Origin: Dermanyssus gallinae
Lineage: Eukaryota; Arthropoda; Arachnida; Mesostigmata; Dermanyssidae
Direction: 5' to 3'
Assembly: GCA_003439945.1 (NCBI GenBank)
Contig: QVRM01005405.1
Coordinates: forward strand, 5,001-69,000
Length of the DNA stretch: 64,000 bases
The notes beneath the pieces were generated by a model that saw nothing but the letters and a program-made list of their open reading frames with translations, had not been told where the DNA came from and did no database searches. The translations under genes were made by a program, and so were the position numbers. Shown one piece after another: positions 52,862 through 64,000 of the stretch; positions within the stretch are counted from its first letter, which is position 1; each line of letters opens with the position of its first letter.

Positions 52862-53809
52862 CTTCTAATAGATCAAACCAGTTACTTGCCGCTCGCACCG
52901 CAACAGAATCCCAGCTGAGCAATAGTTCCGCCATAATGTGAAAAGCAGCCAGCAGCTGTTTGTTTCAGCATTCTACCTCTGTAGTCGCGTGGGCCGCTAT
53001 CGCTGCTGCCGCCGCGCTGGCCAACCGCGATGTCAGGCATTGACCACCGGACGCACGCGTGTGCAACGCAACGGTGCAGACGCGTCCGTCCAGCGTGCCG
53101 TGTATCTGCAGCAGCGAAGCACTGGCGGCATAGATATTTCAGCTCAGTGTAGTAGTAGTGATTATTAATTACGTATCGGTAATTAATAGTGAGCCCTCTG
53201 CTCTGAGTGAGGGCGGCCAATGAATGGCGGCCAGCGGCCCCGGCCGACAGCAGAGTGACGACGAATGGCCAGCGAATTGAGTTGACTGGAGGCCTGACGT
53301 GCGGGGCAGCATTGCAGTTGCTGATTCGTAGCGGCTGGTTTTCTGTTTAATGACGAATGGATACCCACGCACATCTCAGCGCGGATCGCACAATCAGCAA
53401 GCACCCAGCCAGAGCACTCAACCATCGGCCATGGCCAATCGTCGTTAGACGATCGTCGACAAGAGACAGACAGCCTCACCTGCAGCTCACAGCACTCGAC
53501 GAACCAGCCGCAAATACCATAGTGCCGGCAGCAGCAGCGACGGCACGACAATAGTAACTCAACTAAATCAACAACTACAGCAACAATGTTAGCAGCAGCT
53601 ACAGCAACAACAACCACAACAACAACGGCACTAATAACAGCATTATATCACTATGAGCAGCAATAACAACAACAGTCACAACAACAATAATAACGACGAC
53701 AACAATAACGCACAAAAAGCCATCCCGGTATGATGCACGTTCACAGTGCAAGACGCATTGTGACACCGCAATTAACATCGAACGAGGGCAGATGCGTAGA
53801 ATAACTCTG

Positions 53810-53814
<5 letters not shown>

Positions 53815-53862
<48 letters not shown>
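53815..53862. repeat. (TA)n array
   Basis: 48 bp of uninterrupted TA. Confidence 0.96.
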
Positions 53863-53865
<3 letters not shown>

Positions 53866-54226
53866 CTTTTTTATCACTATGCGGCATACAAGCTTCATCC
53901 ATTTATGTATCGACATACTAATCCAATGTGCCTCCACTTAATGAGAAGGTGTGCAATCTCCCGGGCCTTTCCATAAGACCGACCGTCGTAGATTTTGCAA
54001 CGATTGCTATCGGCTTTCAAACAAAGCCAATTAGAATAGACCAGCATATAGAGCCCACACACCGTCGCTGTTATTAATGCTCAAATTGCCACGACTAATC
54101 TATTATTGATAGTGATGCCAAATATGTGTAACTGTAAGCACTTGGAGCACGGTAGGAAAAGAATTTTTCAATGGCGCGTATCTTATTTCTACTAGAGATC
54201 GTTTATTTACCACCATATGCGGTGAA

Positions 54227-54280
<54 letters not shown>

Positions 54281-54292
54281 TGTATATATATA
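54227..54292. repeat. (TA)n array close to exon A
   Basis: About 66 bp of TA with C and G interruptions, roughly 400 bp downstream (in transcript sense) of the exon A donor. Confidence 0.95.
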
Positions 54293-54691
54293 GATATTTG
54301 TTTTTATATATACAACGAGAATACTCAATTTGCGTCCTCCGATATAATTCTTCTAAATGTAGTAAATTAGCTCTAACATGAAAGCTAGCTGTTAAACTCG
54401 TAAGTGGCGCTTTGCGTCGATGACAGGGCTTTATATTTCTATTGTCTATACAGGTCGGAGAGCGGTGTATTATGGTGCTGTTCTCTGGCAGCTTTACGCG
54501 AGCATAAAGCGGCCCACGCAAGCCCCCTAATTATCTGTCAATGCACCACTTAGGCGCGCCTAGATATGTCACTCTACCTTCCATGCTGTCGCATTGATAT
54601 AACAACAAACTAAAACAACAAAAAAAAACATTGACAGACTCGTCAAAGAACAGACTTGCCGCCCTGTAGGCTCCTTGGGGGGGGTACGCAC

Positions 54692-55111
54692 CTGCTTGAG
54701 TTGGTCGTCGAACGCGAACTGCTTGTCCGTCGGATCGGGTAGGCCGAGGTTCTGCGTGAGCTGGAGGAACGCCGGGTTTCGAAGCGCCTGCAGGTGGGCC
54801 TGGCTGTTGAGGAAGCCGTGCGCGCCGGGCAGAAGTCCCAACGGTGGCACCCGATCGGCGGCCTTGCCGGCAGCGGCGAACATCGCCTGTGCGGTGGCCA
54901 GCGCCGCTGCGGACATCTGCAGCGGGTCCTGGCAGTCCTTGAGGCCGCCCAGCTCCTTAGACAGCGTCGACGATACGTGGCTGGGCGGGTCCGAGAGGTC
55001 GCCTCCGCTCGAGCCGTTCTCGCAGGGACTCCGCCTCAGGTCCAACTCCTGTTCGTCGTCCTCTTCGTCTCCACCGTAGTCGTCTTCGTCGATCGGCTCA
55101 TCGCGTGTTGT
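54692..55111 (-). CDS. retn: ARID3/dead ringer (retained) transcription factor, N-terminal coding exon A
   Basis: This internal coding exon encodes 140 codons in phase 0 at both ends. Its product is a sequence-specific DNA-binding nuclear regulator of the ARID3 (retained/dead ringer, Bright) family. The translation opens with an acidic stretch (DEPIDEDDYGGDEEDDEQEL), then a Ser/Gly/Pro-rich part (SPCENGSSGGDLSDPPSH). Next come an alanine-rich segment (SAAALATAQAMFAAAGKAAD) and a Leu/Asn/Gln-rich part (LQALRNPAFLQLTQNLGLPD), and it ends in KQFAFDDQLKQ. In known family members a matching ...QFKQ/QLKQ runs directly into LYE(L/I)SDDPKRKEF, which is the start of exon B here. The donor is CAG|GTGCGTAC at 54694..54687. 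The acceptor is inferred as CGTAG just after an in-frame TAG at 55114..55112. No in-frame ATG occurs before residue M of DPLQM, so an upstream coding exon must exist. Codons are strongly GC-ending, unlike the flanking DNA. The right boundary is less certain than the left. Confidence 0.85.
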
Positions 55112-55401
55112 CTACGTCGCGTGTCAATAGACGAGATCGTAACGCACGAGACACCACCACACAATCAAACAGCGGCAAGCAGCAACAGAACAATAACACA
55201 CAGACATCGCATCGATTAATTAGGCGTTTGTAGATTGCAGAGAGAACTCCAAACTTCCTGTGTTTGTTATCTCTTTAGCTTTGTTGTCTCGGCACTATGT
55301 GTTGCTAGTGTGTTGCTTTCTTTCTAGATCTTGAGGATCGAGTCATGGTGCAAGTATTTAGAAAGCTATCGGTTGAGTTCGGCTGCTTCCTGTATTATTG
55401 A

Positions 55402-55403
<2 letters not shown>

Positions 55404-55444
<41 letters not shown>

Positions 55445-55491
55445 CTGAACAAGCAAATCATATACGACTACATTTCCATTAACAATTCATC

Positions 55492-55525
<34 letters not shown>
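55404..55525. repeat. Paired (TA)n arrays
   Basis: Two pure TA arrays (55404..55441 and 55494..55525) are separated by about 52 bp of unique A/T-rich DNA, some 300 bp upstream of exon A. Confidence 0.94.
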
Positions 55526-55528
<3 letters not shown>

Positions 55529-55970
55529 ATAAGTTTTCCTATCTGCCTATATAACACACTTTTAACCGGTCACATACACATCTATGTGCATCTGTACACA
55601 CGCACTCACTATCGTATTCATGACGATGTGACAGATTTTTGTAATAAGCATGTGTGTGACTGTACATTTTGCAACTGTTAGTTACGATTCTCCCAGACAC
55701 AGCCAAGCTAGTTCGTTGTGTGTTCGTTTGTCATCACCCACCTCCCCCCCCCGTACAGTGTCGGTGCGTACAAAGTGATTAGGCACATTTCGTAGCACGA
55801 GCATCGCCTAGCGGTGCCTTATACATACAGTGCTTAAGCGTTGGGTCGGAAACAACCCCCAACTGCACGGGCGGTAATGGTGGTGATGCCAGTATTGGGC
55901 CGTTAAGAGGGGCGGCATTGGGTCGCATTGGACGAGGCTGCCGCGCTTGCGAAGGTCGTTTCCTCTCGGC

Positions 55971-56007
<37 letters not shown>

Positions 56008-57174
56008 AGATCATTCCCGCCATTCATTTGCTCTCTTACTCGCTCGCGAGAACAAGCGGCGTACACCATACGAGGTCAACAGCACGGCCACAACGAGAAT
56101 GAACTCGACAACGACGACAACAACAACAGCGATAACAATAACGTCTAGAATAACAACAAGTGCAGGAACAACATGGGCCCGCCGATGTGCGCGATACGGC
56201 TAACTATATATTGCCAGCCAGTGCAGGAACTCGCGGGTTTAGACCGTCACCGCCACCATGACCTCCTCCCCCCCCCCCCCCACCACCACCATCGTCATAA
56301 TCAGCAGAGCAGTGACCAAGTGTTGCCATCTTGCCAACGCAACGTTGGCAACATGACGTTTGGTTGGCTGGCGCACGTTAGCGTGGCAAACCGAATTAAA
56401 AGTGCGACGAAAAGAGCAGCAGAGACAGCAGAATGATTGTTGTGTTGTTGTGGTTGTTATTGTTGTTGTTGTCATTGTTGGTAACGCTCTTGTTGTTATT
56501 CTTATTGCTGTTGTTGTTGTTGTTTTTGTCGACGTCGTCTACGTCGTCGCCGCCGCCGCCGCTGACTACTGGCTGTGGCTTCTATTGCATTAGCTGTGTC
56601 GAGACTGCTCTTGGCTTCTCCACTTCTATTGCCGGCTGTCTGCCTGCCTGCCTGCCAGCCTGTCTGTCTATCTGTCTGCCGACGAACCAAAGTGGGGTTC
56701 GCTCACCCCATTCGTTGTTGCAACTGCTCGACGCGGATGATGCCCTCCGTTGTCGTCACTTGTCCGACGTGCTGTCGACAAGCTCGCAAACAGCTCGACC
56801 GGGCAAAGTGAGTATCGTTGAGTGAGCAACAACAACAATGACAACAACATCAACAAAAGCAGCTACAAGAACAACCCCAACCCCAACAACAACGTGCGCA
56901 CGCAGGCACGCATAAGTCTCACCATCGTATGCCATCAAGCCCATATCTGGACCCAGCCCCTCAAGCAAGCAAGCCAGCATCTATCTGGCAACCCTTATTT
57001 TGCTGCGCTTTTGTCGTGCCTTCAACTGCTCGCGTGCTTGCTGCGAACAGATCTCCGAAGAGGCCTTCATCATACTGTTCGTTCGTAGCAATTCTCCATC
57101 ATTGCGTTGCGAGTCGTAGTACCTACCATTCCCGTCTCGACTGCTGCCATCTCGACTACTGGCCCGTACTGACG

Positions 57175-57219
57175 CCCCCCCCCCCCCCCTCCCCCCCCCT
57201 CCCCCCCCCCCCCCCCCCC
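57175..57219. repeat. Cytosine tract (45 bp) with isolated T interruptions
   Basis: The tract is almost pure C on the plus strand, with two single T interruptions. The minus strand is a G tract able to form G-quadruplexes. Its length is prone to assembly or sequencing error. Confidence 0.93.
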
Positions 57220-60200
57220 GTATGAATCGCCACCGGCATAGGGCAAAGGGGGGCGGCCTAGAGCAAAGGGGTGGCATAGGGCGTTGTTCGCTGTTCGACT
57301 ACTACTACTTCTGCTACGACATCTATGACGACTACAGTAGTTGTAATCATAGCAGCAGGAGTAGTTATAGCAGTGGTGGTAGTAGTAATACTGCTAGCAG
57401 CAGCAGCAGTCAAACTAGTAGCAGTTGAAGTAGATGGCGGCATCGTAGTCCGCTGCGCCCCCTAACGCGCGGACGGGAGGGGGGAGGGGGCGTGGTAAAG
57501 CTAGTGCTACTGCCCCCGGCTTCTGCCCAGGGGTAAGCCACACTTGCAATGCTTTGTTCGCAAAGTTTAAAATGGCAATAATTCGCATGTTATGATTAGC
57601 GACAACGACGGGGCCAAAACAGCAGCAGCAGAGCAATAGGACTCATTCGCCTCCTCTTTCGAAGTTGATGTCGGCGACGGGGTTCTCGTTTGCTTCGTTG
57701 CCCCCCGCCTCGGCAGGGTTGGCGAGGTTGGGGCGCAGATCTGAGAAGAAAAGGGGCCTATTGGGTCGCATTGGATGAGGCTGTCGCGCGTGGTGTCGCA
57801 CAGGCAGCAGAAGCAGCAGCAGCCACTCCTCCTCATCCCGGATGGTCGCCTCCATCCAAGCCCGCGGGCGTCTCTCGGCCGTTCATAACTGGTCTAGCAT
57901 CCCAGATATGGCGGGCTGACGGGTGTCCTCCCTATCTGGCCCCTCTGCCAATTCATTGCTGTCATTGTTTCTCTCTCTCTCCCTCTCTGCTTCACGTCTA
58001 GTTTGCTCTCGTTTTCCCGTTCTCTTTCTCGTTATCTTTTATCTTCTCACTATGCACGTGTGCCAGTGCGGTTGCCCTCCGTAGAGGAAAAAGGCCGGAC
58101 GAGGAAAATAAGGAAATGCTGCCGAGACTGCCAACAACTGCCCAGAACGTAGTAACTCTGATAGTAGGTCCGCCATCTGCTGGAACTGACAAGCAAGCGC
58201 CCATGCTCGCGCCCAAACAACGGCACAAACACATACACATCGACATACACTCTGACCGTCGCGAGAGCAACTAACTGTCAACGGGTTGTAATGATATTGT
58301 CTTGGTTGTTCGTATGCATTTCGCTTTGATGAAACAGCGCCTACAGTAGTAACAGAAGAGAAAGGGACGACAATCAGCGAGAAGGGGCAGATACAGGCCA
58401 AGAGAAAGAACCCCAGAATGGGGCAGAAAAGGGGAATCAGAAGCACGGGCCGCTCTATAGGAGTTGTTGTCAGAGCAGGCTGGCCAGGAGGCATCGTCGG
58501 GCTATTAGAGGGCCTGGCAATGAAAAGCCGTGTTGTCTAGTCGTCTTGCTCTTTCTCGACGAAGCGACGACAGACAGTGGAGGTGCTCTTTGCTGCTTCT
58601 TCACAGTAGCAGCGGCAGCAGCAGCAACAACAACAACGAGAACCGATGCACGGTGGACGGCATATGTCCAACGATTGGTCAGTACCACAGCTAGCTCAAC
58701 CAGCTGTCAGAAGGAGCCATTCCAGGGTCTCGGCCCACTGCTGCTCTTTTCCCAGCCCCTCGATTGTGTCATGGACGAGGAGGCTGCCCTTGAACAACTT
58801 GAACACCGCAAAGTCCGACGCCGCCTAAGGGAGGGTTCGTTGAGCGCCCCTTTTCGGTGCACCCCGTTGGCTGCGCGTTCGGGTGCTAATGGTGGTGGGG
58901 CGGCAGAGGTAGCCGTACCGAACACCCCCCGGTCACGGGAAAAGTGAAACCGGCTCGATGGACAACCAGCTGACAGTCAGGCAACCGCGTGCTGTATCTA
59001 TGATCCTCTATCGTTCGGACAAGAGGGCTGCTGCTGCCGCTGCCGCCGCTACTACGAGGGGCATACGGGCCACCACATCATCACCATCGGGATAAGGGAC
59101 TGGACCAGGCACGAGGACGACGAGGAGCAAGATAATGAGACGAGGTAGTCGGGGCAGTGTACTATTAGCAGCACCGGTGGTTATGAGTGGCCCACCATGC
59201 CTTCACGGGAGAGGCCGGTAAACCTTGAAGAGGGTGAAGGAAGAGGGTGACCGAAACATAACCGTTGCGTGCGAGCGGTATATGCGCCTCGGCCGCCGCC
59301 TCGGGGATCTGGAGTGCGCTGGACGGCGCTATAGGCGACCCCCGATAACCCCCGATTGATGAGTGGACAGGGTTCAGCTCTAATGCTGGCAGCTCTTTGA
59401 CAGCGCTAACGCAGACTGGGAGGGATGGAAGGCGAGAACGAGGTGGATAGGGGGGCAAGATGGGGAAAGCGAGACAGAGAAGGAGCCACATAGAAAGAAA
59501 CGTGGAGCAGAGCGAAAAATAGGGGAATAGAAAGCGCAACTGACCAGGAGACAGTTGTCGTTTTGGGCTACGCCTTTTCGTACTAATTGATATGTCCGAT
59601 ATGCGTCTATAGGGCTTAGGTAGCACTGAGACAGCACTAACAGCACTAGCAACAACAAGAACAACAACAACGATGATACAAAGGGGTGTCACTACTGCAA
59701 GCGACGGATCGCGATGGGGACTAAGGCAGCCCAGCCTGCGTGGCCAAATTGCGCTGGCAGCTTTCAGAGACGCCCATAGGGTGCATGACAACCGTACCCG
59801 CAATGCCGATTGGCTAGAAGACGACTACCGACAGTCGCAATGGCAGAAACACAGTAGCTCTAAAAGTCGCTGAGAAGTTGCCGCGGCAGCTGTCTCTTCT
59901 GCTAATGCTGCTGCTGTTGCTGCTGCTGCTGTATTGGCAGCTACACCGCCGACACTGAAGTCGATGATTGCCCCTTTCGCTTGTCTCTGGCCTGCCATCA
60001 GTCCAATCTGAACTTTGTAGTTGCACGACAACATCAGAAGCAGCAGCCACAACGACAACGGTGACGGTACGCTGTAGTACGTAAGCCGTCATTGAGCTAA
60101 TTAAAGGCTAAGACTAGTGCATCGACAACCTACCACGTACGTCTAAAGGCGCGACACAACTCGGAGAGTCTTGTCGCGTACTCGTAAGTCCTAAACGCGG

Positions 60201-62215
60201 AACTTGGTGACGACGGCGACGACTCCAGAACTTCAACAGAAGAAACGTCAAGTTGTTTATCCATCGTTGGCACTTTGAGGCGGCCACCGACCCCACTCAA
60301 CGAGTCAAGTGGTGTGCTGTGGGAGAGAGATGTTATACGACGCTACTAATGAAACTGCGTCTCGAAATAAATGGAGAACGAATGATGCTGCCAATACAAT
60401 TGGTCGTCGAGTTCAATTAATTTCTCGATATCAATCAATTATTTAGTTACGTTTGGTTACCATTTTGACTCGAATCACGTCTTTACGTACACGTGGCCCT
60501 GCTTTCAGAAACGTCTCGTTTCCTCTCGTTCTCCCTCGGTTTGTTCTTTGTTTTTCGGTCTGACACTCGGCAGAGCTGGGCGCAGTGCAGTATCGTTAAC
60601 TTTAGGGAAGCGTTTAGCGCGTTGACAACACTGCCCGTCTACGGTCGGCCGCGCTATAGCGGCTAAGTGTGTCGCCTGCGGGTTGCCGTTACGAATTGGT
60701 TAGAGGTTCATGCCAAATGTGCCGGACGGTAGCAGCCCTGACGGCGAACCCAGCGCGTGGCGTAGGCATTGTACATCTAGCGGTATAAGAGGAAGGGGTT
60801 CGGCGATAACGCTGGCTTTCTGGACACCTCCATCACCACCGCCGAAACTGCTGCTGCTGTTGTTGTTGTTGTTCTTGTTGTTGTTGTTCTTCTTCTTGTT
60901 GTTGGTGTTGTTGGTGTGGATACCGGAGAGTGCGGCAGGGTCAGGCCACCGGCGACGACGGCTACGAATCGTGTCTTTGTTGTTGTTGTTGTTATTGTTG
61001 TCGTCATCGCTGTCGTAGTCTTTGGCGTCATAGAAGTGCGCCATTAACCCTTGTGGACCATTTGGTCGCGGGGCCGTTAAGGCTGCCCGCCGAGTCGAAA
61101 GTCGAAACCAGCGAATGAACAACAAACTAACAAACAAACGACGAACTCGTGACAACAAACCAAGGAAGGAGGGAAGATGACGCCCGCAGAGGCGGCGACG
61201 AACACAACTACAAGTGGGGTTCGTTTGAGATCTCTCCGATCGCGTCCGCCGCCCCCCGCTTGACTTACGGCGCGACTTACGCTTCCGTACTTCATTTCTG
61301 TTGCCCCCATCTCGTCCCGCGACTCGGTCTGCTGAACTCGTTCGCATTTTGCTTGTTCGTTTGTTCGTTGCCTGCTGCAAGCATAGTTCTATCCAAAAAT
61401 GACGCCGCGCTCCGTTCTTCATGATTGTTGTACACTCATTATTAGGGCTGTTGGTCTACAGTTGGTTGCAATTGTTGTTGTTGTCATCGTCGTCGTCGCC
61501 GTTGTCGTTATTGTTTTCGTTGTTGTTGTTGTTGTCGTCATCATTGTTATATTTGTTGCCTTTATTGTTGTTGTTGTCATTGTTTGTATGTTTGTCGTTG
61601 TTGATGTTCACACTTGGCTTAGCTGGCATGCTCGTCGGCTCTATCCACGAAACAAGCAGTGATCGTACCGATCGTTGCTAGTATACCGTCGTACACGTTC
61701 GTTCGCTCGACGCATTGCTCGTCAAGTTGCCCCTCGCTGTACATTCATTATATATATATATATATATATATATGCATATATAGTAGCCAACTATCGAGAT
61801 ATCATTTATAACACCGGTCACACCTGCCCACTACTGCGACTAGCAGAAGTTGTAGGAATATTTCAAGTAACAGTCACTTGTAATTCTAGTTGTAGTAGTA
61901 GTAGTAGTAGTAGCAGTAGAACTGATAGTAATGAGCCAGTCAGTCGTCAGTGAGTCGAGGACGACGGACTAGTCGGTAGCTGCCGGCGGCGGCTGCTGAT
62001 GCCGCTAGCGTTGTCGCTTTTGCCAGCTAAAATCGTCGTCGTCGTGAGCAGAAAAGGCAGTGAAATCGAGAAGACAGGGTAAACGAGAGAGAGAGATAGA
62101 GGGAAGAAGGAGAGAGGGAGGGAAAGTGAGAAATAGCTCGATCGCCGGAAGGGCTGCGCGCCCGCGACTGGTGGCCGTCGCAGCCACTCTCGTTCGTTTG
62201 CAGTAGCAGCCCCCG

Positions 62216-62310
62216 CATTCTCATTGCCGCGCGGCGGGCGCCTCCCAAAATCCCCATTCCCGCGCGGCGCGCGCCCTTGCATGCTCATTCCCGCGCAACC
62301 GGCGCCCCTG
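62216..62310. repeat. GC-rich minisatellite, three imperfect 31-33 bp units
   Basis: The core TCATTGCCGCGCGGCGGGCG recurs as CCATTCCCGCGCGGCGCGCG and TCATTCCCGCGCAACCGGCG at 62221, 62254 and 62285. The region is dense in CpG. Confidence 0.88.
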
Positions 62311-62318
62311 CCTACTTC

Positions 62319-62333
62319 GGGGGGGGGGGGGGG
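62319..62333. repeat. Guanine homopolymer tract
   Basis: About 15 consecutive G on the plus strand. A second G-rich tract lies at 62645..62663. Confidence 0.93.
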
Positions 62334-63846
62334 CACACCGATGATACGACTGGCAAAAGGGGCAGCAGAAGGCGGCAGGGGAGAGAAGGCTCGCTGACTG
62401 ACGATGGCGCACAGTGCCGCGGCACAGTAAGAGACAGAACGTGCGCAACACAGGCAGAAGGGCGGGTAGTGGGACGAAAAAGGGCTGCTGCTGCTGCTGG
62501 GAAGCAGACGACACGGGACGAAACATGGGGAAAACGAGAACAACAAGAGGAACAAGCAAGTTTGAGAGTAGAGGAGAAACGGGAACAAGGTAAGAAGAGG
62601 TAGGGAGCGAAAAGTAGTGACATAGAAAGCCAAGCCGGCAGTTGGGGGGCGGGGGGGGGGGGGTTGAGAGTGGAGGCAAATAGAGAACAAATGTGAAACG
62701 GCGTAGATAAGGTTCAGAGCCGAGAGAGAGAGAGAGAGAGAGAGAGAGTGAGAGACGGAACGAGGAGAAGAGAGCTGTGGGGGGAGATTGGAGACGTGGG
62801 GGTGTCGGTGGTGGCCGTCGTCTTGATGATGATGCTGCTGCTGCTGAGGGGTTTACTATTGCCGTTGTTGCTACTGCTGCTGCCGGGCTTTTCCTACCAC
62901 TGTTGGCTATTGGGGCAGTGCTGCTCGGGTTTGGCGCGGCTTTCGGGGCGACGGCTGTCATCAGTTGGCAACATAGACGCTCTCTCTTGTTGGTATTGTT
63001 GTCATCATAGTTGTCGTCGTCGTCGTCATCATTGTCGTCGTAGTAGGCGTTGTTGATATTGTTTCTATTGTGGTTGATGTCGTTGTTGCTATGCTGGTTA
63101 CCGTTGTCGTCGTTGCTGTTGTTGTTGTTGTTGTGATTGTAACTGTTGTCACAATTGTCGCTTAGCCTCTGCAGCCGCTGCAGGCACGGCCGCGGTCGTA
63201 GCAGCGACAGCAGCAGCAACATCGCCGAGGGCTGCTCTCTCTCCCTCTCTCTCTCTCTCTTTCACTTACTCAGTCGCTCCCGCCCGCTCTCCTTCTCTGT
63301 CGGTCGGTCTCTCTAACTATCAAAAATTACACCCAACTAGTGCTCTCAGCAGGCGCGTCGTTGTCGTCGTTGTTTCGTCGGTGTTGCTACTGCTGTCGTT
63401 GTAGTAGCGGGGGTGTAGAAAGGGGTGGTCGTCTTGTAGTAGCAGGGGGGTAATCATCTTTAAGTTGTATTATAGTTTTAGCATCAGCAATAGTAACCAT
63501 AGCTGTTCATAGTTGTACTCCGAATAGCTGTATTATCAATTTCTCTAGTACCAATTACTAACTACTACACCTATTCCCTACAACCGAAGTAGCAGTAGTT
63601 AAAAGTTGTCGTAGTAGCGTAGAAAAGTCGTCATTCAGACAACAGCAGCAGCAGAAGCGGTAGAAGATAGTAGCATGGTTAATGGCGGGGGTAGCTATCA
63701 TCTTCGTCGTAACAGTCGTCAAACGGGGCGGGTGGGGTTGCGAGTGTATCCGGGAAGGCGAGAGATGACGGTGCAATCGGCAATCATAGCACTAGCAGTA
63801 ATGGGGGTAGTCGTTCTAGTAGTGGTAGTAGTAGTAATAGTAGTAT

Positions 63847-64000
63847 GTCGAGCCCGGTGGCGTGGTGGGTGCATTCGTCTGCGCCTCGCGACCAGAGGAG
63901 ACACTAGATAGGTGCGCGGGTTCGAGCCCCACCGTTGCCCCACATTTGTATTTATGGGGGTAGTCCGTCTAGGAAGCAATGCGAAAAGCAGTCCCATGGA
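63847..64000 (+). mobile_element. tRNA-derived SINE, family 1, copy 6 (cut by the window end)
   Basis: This is the only plus-strand copy. It has the GTCGAGCCCGGTGGCGTGGTG head, box B GCGGGTTCGAGCCCC, the CACATTTGTATTTATGGGGG tail and GTCCGTC. The sequence runs off the right edge before the GACGTTAAAT terminus. It sits directly after a (TAG)n run. Confidence 0.87.

Larger units (their letters stand above)
43124..54691. other. Intronic stretch, no supported gene
   Basis: The contents are a long (TA)n at 43249..43336 and GTT-type tracts at 43560, 45495, 47205, 48195, 49960 and 51030. A foldback hairpin lies at 44785..44832, GA-rich DNA at 44860..44960, and (TAG)n at 45841..45892. SINE copy 5 is at 49310..49472. 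(TA)n arrays lie at 52040..52072, 52823..52855, 53815..53862 and 54227..54292. The unique segment 52085-52600 has two overlapping minus-strand frames without a recognisable product. Confidence 0.6.
55112..63846. other. Upstream intron or 5' region of retn, no confirmed exon
   Basis: This stretch must include or precede the exon that joins to exon A, but no upstream exon can be confirmed. The contents are (TA)n at 55404..55441, 55494..55525 and 61749..61781, a (CT)n run near 55975-56002, and a 45-bp cytosine tract at 57175..57219. CAA/GTT tracts lie at 56105, 60840, 61460 and 63005, and G tracts at 62319..62333 and 62645..62663. A GC-rich minisatellite is at 62216..62310, and (GA)n is near 62720-62750. 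Weak coding candidates at 57643-57760 and 61281-61310 are given under findings. Confidence 0.6.

Noticed and set aside
58039..58494. 151-codon minus-strand frame including FQQMADLLSELLRSGQ
   Set aside because: Its first half is translated polypyrimidine DNA. A few chance frames of this length are expected in 64 kb on both strands, and no homology is recognised.
60700..61422. 240-codon minus-strand frame with basic and Asn-rich parts
   Set aside because: The Asn-rich half is GTT repeat read in reverse and the basic half has no recognisable domain. It overlaps the weak first-exon candidate in a different frame.
62221..63222. 333-codon minus-strand frame, the longest in the window
   Set aside because: It is composed of translated GTT/GTC repeats, CT-rich DNA (SLSLSLSL) and a GC minisatellite. 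No domain or conserved motif is visible.

Overview
This looks like eukaryotic, non-coding-rich animal DNA, most likely from an arthropod. The closest guess is a chelicerate such as a mite or tick, but that is only a weak inference. There are no operons, no prokaryotic signals and no long reading frame that resembles a known protein. Simple repeats dominate: (TA)n, (CAA)n/(GTT)n, (CTA)n, (AAT)n and (GA)n.

The one gene I recognise is on the minus strand. It is an ARID3-family transcription factor, orthologous to Drosophila retained/dead ringer (retn, dri). The window holds two confident coding exons. Exon A (54692..55111, 140 codons) carries an acidic, low-complexity N-terminal region and ends with the residues that lead into the ARID domain. 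Exon B (1177..1249, 73 nt) encodes the start of the ARID domain (LYELSDDPKRKEFLDEL...FMQKRG). The splice sites and phases fit: phase 0 at the A-B junction and phase 1 leaving B. The intron between them is 53,442 bp, so about 84% of the window is one giant intron. The rest of the ARID domain and the C-terminus lie beyond the left edge (below position 1). The start codon must lie in an upstream exon, right of 55111.

That intron contains two short, properly oriented exon-like segments. Both are multiples of three and phase 0 at both ends. One is a 36-nt microexon at 31078..31113 with excellent splice signals. The other is a 96-nt, glutamine-rich segment at 43028..43123. If used, either would add residues just N-terminal to the ARID domain without breaking the frame. 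These are the most interesting gene-level observations here.

The mobile DNA I can support is two tRNA-derived SINE families. Family 1 (about 180 bp) has six copies, two of them with clear 14-15 bp target-site duplications. Family 2 (about 200-230 bp) has two diverged copies with a different tail. No LINE or transposase protein is convincing.

Region by region: 1-1176 is the intron after exon B. 1250-54691 is the giant intron, with about 30 (TA)n arrays, about 27 CAA/GTT arrays, SINEs and several perfect hairpins. 55112-64000 is the upstream intron or 5' region, with C/G homopolymer tracts, a GC-rich 31-33 bp minisatellite and the sixth SINE copy. I found no new multi-gene system.
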